This document shows positions 12,294-24,084 of a stretch of 64,000 nucleotides of DNA, one piece after another; the first letter of the stretch is position 1; the number at the start of each line of letters is the position of its first letter. Position numbers and translations under genes: made by a program. Source of the DNA: Antedon mediterranea (Eukaryota; Echinodermata; Crinoidea; Comatulida; Antedonidae); contig NC_092670.1 in NCBI RefSeq assembly GCF_964355755.1, positions 12,833,201 to 12,897,200 of the forward strand, read 5' to 3'. The notes beneath the pieces are model-generated. The model was not told the DNA's origin. It saw only the letters and a program-made list of their open reading frames with translations, and did not search any database.

Positions 12294-13625
12294 CTATTTC
12301 CCACTATGTCTTTTTGTAGGCTTGAATGGATATCGATTCTTCGAAGATGGTTTGCATTTTTTATTCCACCATTCTCCATTAATATTATGGTCTTGTTTTG
12401 GAGGTTTAACGTCAAGTAAAGAGCATATTCGCGATGGCGAGAAGTTATCGTTTTCTTTAACCACACGACCCATTTTTTTCCAATCAAAGAATGCATTATA
12501 CATCTCCACATCATTTTCAATTAGATTAATATATTTAACAAAATCTTTCAAAGTATCAAAATCCGAAATATGAATAAATGAATTTGGTGGTGCTACTTTT
12601 TCATAATCCTTTCTTGAAGGTCCATATACAATAGGGACAACATTTAAATCGTACAAGAAGGGCCATTCCCAAAACTTTTCTGTAATATAATCATTACATT
12701 CACTGTTTTCAAGAGCAAGGAAAAATTTGTAATTTTTTAGAGCTTGACACACCTGGTTCCAACTGGTACAAGTTAGATTGCCACAATGTCCATATATATC
12801 AATTGGCAACTGTGTCTGAAGATATTTTACAAATTCGAATCGGTTATACGTCGAGCTTACGCAATTGTGCGCGATCCATGCCATTAGTTTTGTTTTACCG
12901 CGTAACCAGTTTTTGCCCGTTGCCACATTATTCGTTTGAGGATGTTCGAAAGGTATATATCGACCGTAAGGTACGTGTATGTCCGACTCAAAGCTGTATG
13001 ACATAGTCAGGTTAAAATGAAACCAACTCGGTGGAGCTTTGACCATTCCTAACAATCGAGTCGGGCTCTCCCACGTCTGCCAAATCCAAATTTGAGCCGG
13101 TGATCGATTCTTCTGAAATAACTTATATTCTTGGTTACGAGTATGAAAACTTGCGTGGAATATCACAATATCAGCGTTGGCCAATTTAGACACATTTTCA
13201 GAATATGTTATGTATACAGAACATTCTAAATCTGAGCAATTTACTTGTCCTTCGTTACCGCCATAAGCAAAGTGTTTACGCGCAATTTCTGGAATCCACC
13301 ATATCAAGACTGTTTTCATACAACGTGGTACGTTCGGCTGAGATAACTGCTTGACCAATGTGGTTTCAAATCCCACTGATTGTGTGATAGGGTTCGAATC
13401 AGACGAAATCTTTCGAGATAATCCTGTGTCAATAGATTTTCCATCCAGTGATACATTCGTTATACAACCGGCATTATTGTTCAAATTGAGTAGTACGTTT
13501 GTTTTGGAACTATATCTTATCGTTGGCATCGTATAGAACATTCTGTTATAGTACACAATAATTGATAGTAAACAAAGTGTAATTACAAAAAGGAAGCGTT
13601 TGCTGTACATCTTGTTGGTAAGCAT
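12294..13625 (-). CDS. Alpha-1,3-fucosyltransferase (GT10 family), intronless
   Basis: A single 443-codon frame beginning at the ATG at 13625 (A at -3). It is a type II Golgi enzyme: a short cytosolic tail (MLTNKMYSKR), one signal-anchor helix (about residues 11-26), a stem of about 60 residues, then the catalytic domain. It would transfer L-fucose from GDP-fucose to a glycan acceptor. Family motifs appear in order: ADIVIFHASF, QIWIWQTWESP (acceptor-side motif), NLTMSYSFESDIHVPYG, and the GDP-fucose binding block YKFFLALENSECNDYITEKFWEWP followed by VVPIVYGPSRKDYE and APPNSFIHI. An odd feature is WEWPFLYDLNVVPIV, where most vertebrate enzymes have a shorter N-x-L linker. Cysteines near residues 290-310 and SRICSLLD at the end match the conserved disulfide positions. 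Being intronless is common for FUT genes. Acceptor specificity cannot be read from the sequence. Confidence 0.93.
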   Translation of the reverse strand: MLTNKMYSKRFLFVITLCLLSIIVYYNRMFYTMPTIRYSSKTNVLLNLNNNAGCITNVSLDGKSIDTGLSRKISSDSNPITQSVGFETTLVKQLSQPNVPRCMKTVLIWWIPEIARKHFAYGGNEGQVNCSDLECSVYITYSENVSKLANADIVIFHASFHTRNQEYKLFQKNRSPAQIWIWQTWESPTRLLGMVKAPPSWFHFNLTMSYSFESDIHVPYGRYIPFEHPQTNNVATGKNWLRGKTKLMAWIAHNCVSSTYNRFEFVKYLQTQLPIDIYGHCGNLTCTSWNQVCQALKNYKFFLALENSECNDYITEKFWEWPFLYDLNVVPIVYGPSRKDYEKVAPPNSFIHISDFDTLKDFVKYINLIENDVEMYNAFFDWKKMGRVVKENDNFSPSRICSLLDVKPPKQDHNINGEWWNKKCKPSSKNRYPFKPTKRHSGK

Positions 13626-14687
13626 TGTTTACCGAAAAATTCAATCATATCATTTAACAGCATAACAAGTACGGTATAGGACATATATTTGCTGGCCGTG
13701 AGAAGCACAATACCGTGTAAGTAAATGCAAACAACGTGATCTGAAAATATATTTCTAGTCTTAGGCTGGTAGAGTACTGTTTCTGTACTTTCTGTTTGAC
13801 CATCTAGAAAAATCACAATAATATATTTTAATTATATTGACCAGGTAGATGCAGTAGTGGGGAACCAGGCCCGGGTGGAAAATATTGAATCTGTGATTCT
13901 ACTGTATCGTCATACCCAGCGTTAAAGTTTTGTGGGGAAAAAGCAATAGGCCTATTTAGTGGAAAAAAGGTGGAGACAAGAAACTGTGGATTCTATTTTC
14001 ACTAAAATTCCTTTTCAACAACACACAGTATTCTTTATGTAAATGGAGGTTATATTTAATTTAAGGGCCTACTAATTCTTGTGAACAAAGAGTATACCTT
14101 TAAATACTTACATTTTACCTTTGAAAAATGCAATATTTGTAAAGATCCAATTTGTGTATGATTAACATATACACCACGTTATTGGTCTTGTTCCAAAGCT
14201 TGTTTAATTCAAAAATTAGATTGCCTTATTTAAAGCAATATGGACTTGCTTGCTTCTTCTCTCTAATATTAACTGCACATGCACAACGCATACAATGGTG
14301 TTTGTTAAGGAGTGGATGGTTGTTGTACACTTATCTTTTAGTGGTGCGTAACAATAACGTCTGACTGAAAAAAGTCCGGTGTCCCATCAGACGTAGTCCC
14401 CCTATCTTTATGAACTTATTTTTATGAGGCAAACAGTGATTAGTGAGGGTTTAAGTTTTATTTATGAATTTTGTATTGTGTACACATATTAATTTATTGA
14501 CGAGTAGCACACTTTTGCCACCATCATTATCCTTCCACACCACTCTGTTTTCCATCCACATAACCGATAGAACGACGCGAGTCAGTCCTCCATTTTATCT
14601 ACGTATGATTTACCGAAAACCAAACTAAAGACTTCTTTATAAATCAAAGAAACAGAAACGCATTCGCGCTACGCCCTCTAGAAAAAT

Positions 14688-14769
14688 AGACGGAGTTTTG
14701 ACTTAATATTAGCAAAAAGATAAATAGTTTGGCCCATATGGCGTTTCATACGTATAATACTTGAGCTTG
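14688..14769. mobile_element. Second copy of the 7609-7706 MITE-like element
   Basis: GACGGAGTTTTG followed by CTTAATATTAGYRAAAAGAT and CATATGGCGTTTCATACGTA match 7609-7706 over about 80 bp. The right inverted end is missing, so this copy is truncated. Confidence 0.65.
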
Positions 14770-15346
14770 TATTTTTTTTTTTTAGATTTTTTTTAAATTT
14801 ATTTATTTGTATATCTGAGAGCAAACACAATGTCTATGTTTATTTTATATGCAAATGAAAATAAATGGAGATAATTCACAACTGATAAATGAATGAATGA
14901 ATTGCCTCATATTCTCGTAGATTTTATTGATATTCCTCAGTAGGAATTTTATTATGAAAAAAGGTACTTTTTTAATATAAGGCAACCTTTATTTTGTATA
15001 AATGGTATACGGGAACGTAAGAAGGTACAATCAGATTACTACTTTACTACTACTAGCAGAAATTTCTAAAATCAGACTCCAGGGAGCCTTTTACAATACA
15101 AGAACAATTAAAGAAACAGCACAATTATGAATTAAGAAGAATTTATTTTTTTCTTAAATAACAGGAACAAAGAAGAAAGCTCTTAAGTAATATGCTAAAA
15201 ATTAAGGTTTCTGAATATACGTCTGTGGCTCGTAAACGTACAATTGGGTCTAATAAAACAGGTTAGCATTGTTCACAAACATAGGCCTACTAATCCACTA
15301 ATATGTAGCCTACGTTTTATAGTCAGTTCGAAGATAAAACTCTATA

Positions 15347-15362
15347 CCCCCCCCCCCCCCCC
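15347..15362. repeat. Poly-C tract (16 C)
   Basis: Sixteen consecutive C residues in otherwise AT-rich DNA. Length is prone to sequencing error and polymorphism. Confidence 0.9.
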
Positions 15363-15787
15363 GCAACCCGGATAAATGTTCGTTAAGAAATGTTTTCGAA
15401 ATATAATATTTACATTAGTAGAATTGAATGAGTTCAACAGTCTGAGTCTCTACAATATAAATCAACTGCACATAAAGGCTATAATTAAATCAATTATTAA
15501 TATTTTTGGAGTTTTAAGATAAAACTATTAATTTAATAAACTACATTAGGGTATTGGAATTCCAAAAGGGAATCCAGATTCTGTGTTTACTACACCCATA
15601 AACCATTAAACAATATTATAGGCCTGGTTAAATTTTAAAAACCTTTAAAGATTTTGCTATGGACAACTAATGTTATATCAATTAAAAAGAATAAGCTTCG
15701 TTAGGATTCGATAATACACTACATCACAAATCCTAATGCTATCATTGGCGTTTCATATCTCCAACGTGGTAGGCGGTCCATACATGA

Positions 15788-18100
15788 TCAAAGTGGTCTA
15801 TATATTGGAGCACGTTTGATGAATCCATGCCTTTGCTTTTTCTATAGAGACAACAGTTAGATTCAATTTGTTAACGAAATGCATTGATTAATAGACCAAA
15901 TAAATATAATTATACCAAACCGCAATATGGTAGTGATATGGGCATATATGGTAGTGATATGAAATAGTCATGTCTATATATGGGCACATCACATTTGATG
16001 TCACATAAAGTTTGATGATGTAGACTTAATAGACGCGTAATGGTCGCAAAATAGAAATCCTGGTTAAACAAGACTATTCATATAATAAATGTAAAGCTCT
16101 GTGAAACTTTATGTGACAAACCAACGTGATGTGCCCATATATGGACATGATGATGTCATATTACTACCATATTTGGAAACATCACTCTTTTTTGTCAAAC
16201 TAGTTTGATAATGTAGACAGACTTTAGCTTTGCTTACCAAAGAGCTGATCCGAATACTACAAAGAACGATGGCGAAAATGGAAATAACGAGTTCGTTGGC
16301 AGCACCAATCAACAGTATTTCTTCCAATCGGAGACAATCTGACTAAATTATAAAGATACAGAAAATAAAGTTTATGTAATAAATTACAATTAATATGCGT
16401 CATGGAAGCAACACAATATTTCATATATTTTACAGACTTGTGGATTTATAAAATACGGTATCATTTTCATGTTTGATCTCTGTCAAAGATAGGCTACATA
16501 CGTTTTCCTCCAAGACGAGAGCATACGCCTTCAGTACAATCGCTGCAATGGAGGCCAACGAAGCAATGCATGACATCGTGAGATATGTAATAACCTATAG
16601 AAGAAAAGTAAAACTCCAGGTATTAATAGAGATAATTAATTAGTAGTTTAAAACCATGGAGAAATAATTCTCCTCATGATATTATAGAGTTGAGAAATGC
16701 AATTACGGATAAGTAGTAGAAAGTGCAAGATGATTGAAACTTGTTCCTTTATTTATTAGCTCTGAGAAACACCAAGGCTATAAACTCAAAAGTAATTGTC
16801 GATTCTGTATAATATTTTTCTACTTATTTTAGTCGGGATTGATTGCATCGTTGGATATTCATACGCGGGGTTTCACTAACATCATGATGATTGTGGTACA
16901 ATAATGTACAAAGTGTAAACATAGAAACATTTTGATTTGTACATAACTTACCCAACCTCTGGACACTGAAGTGGCAGCAAAGAGTCCCATCCATCCAGAC
17001 AATATGAACTACAAATTTACAATAAAAAAAAACCCAAAATATTTAATAAAGATAACCGTTAATTAGTCAGATGATTGCCATATACTCGATCGTAAGTAGG
17101 CCTATTACTCAGGTGGGACTCGAATCATCTCTCACTCCATAGATCACAAGTCTGGCGTTCATAAACAGTACATAATAAACAAATATTCTCAACAATCCAA
17201 CTAACAGCAGTTTACATTAGGTTACTTAACTAAAAAAACAAAAGCTCATTCCATTTGTCTCGACTAATCTACTTTCAAAAGTTCTGTTTATCCTAGATGT
17301 AAAATTACGCCAACAAATATGAGTCCACAGGTGACAAGTCAAAACGCCCGCTGGTGGCGCTACGTAAACACTTTTTCCCCTGACTTGGAGAACTATGAAA
17401 CAATTGTCGTATTCGATTTAGACTTTCACCGTTGAGTACAGTTTTTATGTTGAGTACTTCTTTAACGGAATATTTTGAGCGTTGAGATTGTTCTTAACGA
17501 AAAAGCTTTCGTTGTCAACGTTTTCTATTCAAATGACTTTCTGTTAAGCACAAATTTAATTACAATTCGAATACAAAAAGTACTCAACGGATCTTTACGT
17601 TGACAACGAAAGTTCCCAATCGAATATGACAAATGATTAGTAAAACCAGGGAAATCCAACAACAGAACTCTGAGCGCGCCTTGCCAAGAGAGGAACTCAT
17701 AACCGTTCTTTGATTTTAGGCCTGGCTTCGACAAATACAAGTACCCTGTGGACATTATTCTGTAAAGGGCGTGGAACTGATCGTGCCGGCCACAGATAAA
17801 CCCTTTGATCTCCGTAGCTCAGCATCCTGTTGTTAGATTGCTTTGGTAAAACAATGTGTACACACCCATGCACCACTCCAGACTCCGACATAAACTTGAG
17901 CAAACTGGCAATCCACAAACAGCAGGATCAGGACACCACACACAAGCATAAGTACACCTAACATCACCTGCAGAATGGCAGAGCCTTTCAGGGTACGTGG
18001 ATCGGGCTTACTAGCGCCTTCACGTTCAACGGTGTAACATACGTCTCCATATGGGTTCACATTAGCCCCTATTAACGACGTTCTGTCATAATCGACTTGC
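15788..18100 (-). CDS. MS4A/CD20-like four-helix membrane protein, 5' end missing
   Basis: Five exons join in phase: 18100-17866, 17008-16952, 16594-16502, 16342-16238, 15841-15788 (180 residues plus one split codon at the 5' end). The first listed exon begins at an acceptor (TTAACAG) with codon position 3, so the start codon lies further upstream and was not found. Four hydrophobic helices follow: LKGSAILQVMLGVLMLVCGV with an extracellular loop to VYVGVWSGAW; FILSGWMGLFAATS; VITYLTMSCIASLASIAAIV; and EEILLIGAANELVISIFAIV. The helix 1 to helix 2 text (GxLQxxLGVL and WSGxWFILSG) is typical of MS4A proteins. MS4A members act as membrane organisers or ion-channel-associated proteins; no specific role can be given here. 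The last exon (KKQRHGFIKR..) is chosen by its pyrimidine tract and is less certain. A MITE and a family-A repeat lie within about 25 nt of two donor sites. Confidence 0.72.
15924..16027. mobile_element. Degenerate fragment of the palindromic MITE family, copy b1
   Basis: AATATGGTAGTGATATG appears twice in tandem, followed by ATATATGGGCACATCACAT and CATAAAGTTTGATGATGTAG. This is the right part of the family consensus, with the left end missing. It lies downstream of the MS4A-like intron-exon block. Confidence 0.65.
16092..16228. mobile_element. Palindromic MITE, copy b2, abutting a splice donor
   Basis: AAAGCTCTGTGAAACTTTATG at the left pairs with the family right end GTTTGATAATGTAGACAG. The centre is ATGTGCCCATATATGGACAT. 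Its right end lies about 9 nt from the 5' splice site of the MS4A-like exon that ends at 16238. Confidence 0.75.
17641..17841 (-). repeat. Dispersed repeat family A, copy 3
   Basis: Contains GAGGAACTCATAA, GGCTTCGACAAATAC, GGCGTGGAACTGATCGTG, CACAGATAAACCCTTTGATC and AGCATCCTGTTGTTAGATTGC, all shared with 12066-12287. It ends about 25 nt from the splice donor of the MS4A-like exon at 17866. Confidence 0.75.
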
Positions 18101-18326
18101 CTGTTAATTGAAAATCAAAGTAAAATTAACACGGAATATTATTTGCATTTCTTAAAATATAATATTGATACAAAACAATGTTTATAATGTTTTTAGTCGA
18201 ATCCTCGTGTATTCTGGGTGTATTGAAACTGCCCTCTCGAAATGTCTATCATCAAACATGCGCGTGCATCATCTCTCGAGATGTTACTGTTGTATACAGT
18301 ACTATATAGGTCTATACAATAGAACC

Positions 18327-18452
18327 ACACTTTCGGGGCCTAATGATGTCCCCCATTAAAAGTGTCTCATGGATAGGAATTGTCCCCTTGTTCGCATCCT
18401 TTCATTGGAAATTCTCCTCTTAGTGGTCTCCCAAAGAAGGGGGTTTTACTGT
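18327..18452. repeat. Dispersed repeat family D copy
   Basis: GATGTCCCCCATTAAAAGTG, GGAATTGTCCCCTTGTT and CCCAAAGAAGGGGGTTTTAC match the family words at 2968-3062. Confidence 0.45.
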
Positions 18453-19090
18453 TAAATTGCTTGTATAGCTACTTGAACGTCGCAACAAAATGACGTAACC
18501 GCACCACAAGCAATTGGACCCAATCACGTCACAATGGATCATCCGAACTGTCCCTTGTGATTGGTCAACTCATCTTGTGCGTTGGCTATGTGTACGGTAT
18601 TATTTTATTTAAGCTATAGCATTATAGCATTGTATAAAGAACAATTGCACACAAGAACCTGTAACGAGTGTTATAACAAACACTGTGTAAGTAATTGTAA
18701 ACATAGGTAGTATTTTTGTTTAACGAAAACGTTGACATTTCAAGTCATTCCAAGAACACAAATGTAACCATAACAGACGTCAATCGTTTTCCGGGTATGG
18801 TATTGTTAATAGTAAAAGTATTGTTCCGATTTGTATTGCCCTTCGATGACATAAGGTCCTATATGAATCATCACAAATCGGCAGAAATTTGGCAATAGGG
18901 AGAGAGAGGGGGGCGTGGGTCTTAGGTAAAAAATGAAATGTATAAATATATAAATTTAATAAACTAGGCCTATATTAAATCCAAAGGCAAATTACTGAAA
19001 AAATGACAATGCTGTGGGTATCAGTGGCTGGATCTCAATGGAGATACAAAAAAAGCTAAATCAAAACGATAAATAAAAAACAGCCAGAAA

Positions 19091-19130
19091 AGTTAGCAGA
19101 GCTTTCGGGCAACACATAGCCCTTCATCAG
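19091..19130 (-). ncRNA. Hammerhead-ribozyme-like core, possible Penelope-element remnant
   Basis: On the minus strand CTGATGA is followed by a GGGC/GCCC stem with an 8-nt loop, then GAAA, then AGC-TCT-GCT-A as a candidate stem III and cleavage site. These are the conserved core elements of hammerhead ribozymes, in order. I could not find a convincing stem I, so activity is doubtful. Penelope-like retroelements are known to carry such motifs near their ends. Confidence 0.4.
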
Positions 19131-22100
19131 TGCTAGGCCTATATAAATATAGGCTAACTAAGAACATCAAAAATAATATTGAATAGGCCTACATGTTCGT
19201 ACATTTTTGTGACTGTCGTGGGCCCGTCAGGGGTTCGAGGAGTTCTCTATTGAAATTTTCTTAAAATTATTATTATGGTAAGATCGTCCTGGGAAAAATG
19301 TATCTATAATATGTGATTGTGATTTTAGGCGAGACTGTTATGAACTCGTGGCCACTACATGATATTTTTAGTTTCACTGACCATATGAAACGAAAATTGA
19401 TGTAAAATATTGTCGACGTAGGTCTAGGCCTATCCTACGCTGTCTTTTAATAGGCCTTTTTCTTGGCTTAGACGGGGTCGTATCATAACCTTTGTGTAAT
19501 TATTATGGTTGAATGTGTAAATACCCAAGCGTTATTTCTCGTGTTGCAAATATAAAATATAAAATAACTCAGTGTACTTCCAAACGTATTATAACTAATA
19601 AAACGCATACTTTAAATTCACATAAACAAATTGAAAATAAATTGTCTGTACTTACGTTTTGTTATCTATGTACGTATACATTATTATTTCATACTCCAAC
19701 GCCAGACAGGACTGTTCTTTCTTTAATATCGGGAACTGACTCGGAATAAAATGTTGTAAAATGGCCGATATGCTTGTTTAGAGTGCGTGTACTTTGTCCC
19801 TTTGTGCTACAACAATGTTTACTTTTTACGATACATAATAGTGGTAATCATTATACTTAGTACCGTGTTCCTATAGCATTGTATTATTATTCTAGGCCTA
19901 TTATGTTTTAATTTTATGTCCAGGGTATGTTTTAGTCACTAATAATCTAGACTTCCGTAGAGTTAGTCAGGCTGCAGTGTGAGGAGGTGGGGATGCACAG
20001 CGCACACTCACTTCAGTGATGGAAAATTCGCCTTCCTGTGTGTAAACCATAGTCTTCAACTAAAAACGGAACTTTTTCAGACGTTATGTAGCTCAGCTCT
20101 CATGCTGTCTCTGCTTATATAAAAACAAATTATGAAATAAGGAAACTAGGCCTATATCGATAATTATGTGAATGTATGATAATATCTTATTAATTTTTTT
20201 GACATCATTTGGTAGAAATCTGACGAATCTTTTCTTTCGCAATATACCATTTATTCGAATAAACGCCTCGAGGCGTTTAAAGTTGGGGAAGGTTTTTAGA
20301 GGCAAGTTTATTCGATAGAGGCGTTAAAAAATACAACAATTGATATTAAGAAGTGATAAAATACAGTAATAATTCCGCTTGGTCAATGCTTGTAGATTCA
20401 AAAATTCTTTGAAGGTGAGTTTATTCAAACGATGTTCTTTATGGAAGAGGGGCCTTATCGCGGGAGGAGTTTATTCAAAGCGGGTACGGTTTATTAAAAT
20501 AAATACGGTACGGTATATAAAGAAACTTCGAGAAACGTTAACACAACATTATTAGACAGATTTATATACAGAGTGCACATTGTTCTGCTCCCATACTACA
20601 TCAATGTGATTACTCGAAAACGTACCGGTACATCAAAGATTATTAACGAATTTTGGTCAGAGTGTTCAAGGTGTGACTTATTTTTTTTCGTTTATGGTTC
20701 ATTCTTTTATTACGCAACCAAATTAGTTATACTGGGAATTCATAATTAATAATTAAGTTAGATCGATCAATCACCTAATATTATGAATCATCCATCATTA
20801 GTAAAGGTGATACTTGTGTCCGCGTACAAATGTCGGTGGAAAGGTGCGATTCTCCGCCCTGAAATGTGTGAGAAATGAGACAATACCGTATTTTGTAATG
20901 TGAAAATAAAACGTTATATAATATATAAGTTGAGAGCTAAAAAGTAAAAGTACTTGATTCAGTATCCCTATCTTTAATGATGATTCAACACGACCTATTG
21001 TCAGAATTAAATTACATGTTGCAATAACTGAGTAGTTGGCCTATACGTGTGCCCAAGCATGACCATTGGACCACTTTTTTGAAGTTTTTCAAAAAGGCTT
21101 ATGTATGCCTAAAGGCGGCCTAAGAAATGCTATCTAACGATAAACTCCTCACAGTCTGAGAACGGTGGTAGTGAACACTCTGATATGACCAAGTATTAGG
21201 ACGAGCAGGGAAGAGAGGGTCAAATCTGGGACGAGGATCAATTTTAGGCCTATACCTGTTAAATATAACTATGTGGTGAATGTTATTCAAGTGAAATTCG
21301 AATGAACAAATTTCTGGTCCTCGGTACATTTTAATTTTATTTGTATCGAACATTATGCCTGTTAGGTCCGGAACAATGGCCCAAATGTTTCTTTTTATAT
21401 TCTGAGTGCCAAAACCAATCATTATGCTGAAATCCGGCCTATTCTAAATAAATATATTTTTCAGTTTGTCAGTTAACGACTGTACGACCACTTTTAGGGA
21501 GGCCTATGGAATTTACCCAGAGGTAAAAACAGGTAAAAGGTATTTATTCTGGTCCTCAAGCTTAACCAATGTCATGTGAACAACATTCGGAAAGATTGTT
21601 TCCGAAATATTAATACTACAGTCTTAATAGGCCTATAAATTATCTACCAACAGGATGAAGAGATTACTGTAGTCCCTGGCAGTCATCCAAAAACAGAATT
21701 CCGATTTCATAACACCAACTGCCATCATAATATTAAAATGATTGTAATGCTTATCGTTATTGCATCATATCCCCGCAAAAAATCGAACCACTTTATTCAA
21801 ACAATTATTGCGCAATACAATACGATAACCCTGAACTATTTTTCTTGAAGAAGAATGGAATTATCAACAGCGCCCTCTGTTTTAAATATCAGTTCCAACT
21901 TCTATTGAACGACGCTCCCCTAATATAACTTTTGGCAACCGCGCCAAGTAAATGTGTCGCATAATTCGATAGGGTTTATTCACGTTCCGAGTGCTGAACC
22001 AAGGTCAGATTCAGCCCAGTGGTTACATATCAACGGTAAAAATCACTATCCGTTATGATTCATTATTTTTAATCACGATTTTCAGGATTTGGTACAAAGG

Positions 22101-22488
22101 GTTCAATTAATGAGTTGGAAACATTTCCGAAGTTTTCCGGATCATTTCACAGATACACACGTTTTAATCATGGCTATTGTAAAGCATTATTGTAGGCAAA
22201 TTTAATAACATGTAACATGAAAACAATGATGTTTGTTTGAAATCACGTGGTGTTTTTTTCTATTCTTTTGTACGGATGACTAGTTCCAGAGGCAAAAGAT
22301 AACATACATTACTACTATATTATAACTTATAGTAATTAAAACTAATGAAAGCGGCAGTCTGCCTGACATTAATAATCAGAAGAAATGTCAATGATTTTTT
22401 GCAGATTGAACAATTTGATTTAATATTTTCAGTAATGCTCTTTGCTCTTCAAATTACAGTAGGACTAGAACTCCTGCTTTTGGACACC

Positions 22489-22649
22489 CTTAAATCTGGT
22501 CTACACTGTCAAACTGACCAAAAATGTGATGTGCCCATATGGACATGATGATATCATATATCACCAACGTATTTGGGAATATCACTACCATATTTGGACC
22601 CATCACACATTTTTGTCAAACTAGTTTTGATAGCATAAACAGAGCTTAT
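22489..22649. mobile_element. Palindromic MITE, copy c
   Basis: Left end CTGGTCTACACTGTCAAACT, centre ATGTGATGTGCCCATATGGAC, right end TTTTGTCAAACTAGTTTTGAT and CAGAGCTTA. Several internal changes make it one of the older copies. Confidence 0.75.
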
Positions 22650-24084
22650 GGTCTTCTTATTAAGGGGAACTTTTTCGAACGTTGGGCAATACTGTTGTAA
22701 TACAGCCAACCAGGGGACAACAACCCTATATATTAAGGTGACACTTTGTAGGACCCGCTTAAAGATATTCTCCTGTAATTACAAACCACAAAAATAAATC
22801 ATTCAAATTAATTATGCGACTTTTATATTTTATTCAGTTTACTTTGACGATATATTACCTCCTTGGCGTGATAAGTTTACGAGAAGGTAAAAAAAAAAGA
22901 AAAACCAAAATATGCAGATTTGTTATACGGAAGAATCGAATTCCAAAAATAATCATATAATGTAATATAAATATTTTATTATTATACTAGAATTTTAAAT
23001 TATACAATTTCTTTTACTTTAATGGCAGCGATAATAAATGTCCTTTAAAAATTAACATTTCTAACTGGAATGATTTCACACTTTTCCCATGTTCTTGGCA
23101 ACAACACCATAAGTTTGTTGAAAATATATGTTATTTATTGTAACTCAGTTAAATCATGGTTAAATCAACATTCAAATTAAATTCTTTCATTCCTAGATTT
23201 CTGGTGGGTAAATGGATGGACATTTTTTGAAAAATTTTCCCCTTTTTAAAAACATTCGAGTACTGTACGAGTTCAAATTATTGATTGGATTTGACAATTC
23301 GGTAATAATACGAACACAAGCACGAAAGTAAATTAAATTTTGAATGCACGGTACAGTATGAAGTGAATAACCTAAATTTATTCATTATTCTTAGCCTGTG
23401 TAAAAATGGAAACCCTCCAATTGCTGTACGGTTTATAAACATAAAATGCATCATGCGAAAATCGTTTGGAATCATGTTGGTTAGATTTAAATTGATCCCT
23501 CCCGCAACAAAATAATATGCTTCAGTGCACATATGCAAATGAGAAGGAAACATGACACAAATTGATTTTGCACCTACAAACAAATATTGCGATTGTTACA
23601 ATCAGTAAGTTTTAGCATCGTCTGAACAATACATTGTTTCATTATTCATTTAAATTATTAATTTATGGTTGCGTCCTCGTCAAAAGACGCCTACAGACAA
23701 GGTAGCGAATACAACATGGTTATAAGGAGGGCGAGGGAAGCAGATACATCAACATCCAGGGACAATGGAAAACTGTTTATAATGTACTCTGAACAGTCAT
23801 GGACACAGTACAACCTTTGTAGTGTACTACACAGTCCTGAGTACAGTAGTACAACATGCACAGTAACCATTACAACTGGATACTAAACACATCCGTTAAG
23901 CTCACTTTTTGATAATGTTTGTATTTGGTGCAGCATTGATAAGACGCCAACTTCCGATACTATGTTAGAGCAGACAATACCACATCGGGTATCAGGGTGA
24001 ACGAACAAAGCAGGAAGATAAACGCCTTTTCAATAATACGCCGGATGTTGATAATACAACATTATCGTTCTGGTTGCGCTATTA

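Larger units (their letters stand above)
13626..15787. other. Intergenic region, no gene recognised
   Basis: Upstream of the fucosyltransferase and downstream of the MS4A-like gene. AT-rich. It holds the second copy of the CCAGACGGAGT-type element and a run of 16 C residues. No coding exon was recognised. Confidence 0.45.
18101..24084. other. About 6 kb without a recognised gene
   Basis: It should contain the missing 5' exon and promoter of the MS4A-like gene. A CCAAT-box cluster is present at about 18510-18570 (CAATTGG, CCCAATCACGTCA and GTGATTGG). A family-D repeat lies at 18327-18452, a hammerhead-like motif at 19091-19130 and a MITE at 22489-22649. A 100-codon minus frame at 21120-21422 and a 101-codon one at 23278-23583 show no family resemblance, and I treat them as chance. 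Confidence 0.45.

Noticed and set aside
12136-12573. 145-codon plus-strand frame
   Set aside because: It is antisense to the end of the fucosyltransferase and to repeat A, with no family resemblance.
17100-17165. tRNA or SINE on the minus strand (GATTCGAGTCCCACC)
   Set aside because: Only a B-box-like T-arm region is visible; the 5' half does not fold as a tRNA.
21120-21422. 100-codon minus-strand frame
   Set aside because: No recognisable domain, no splice context and no second copy; plausible by chance.
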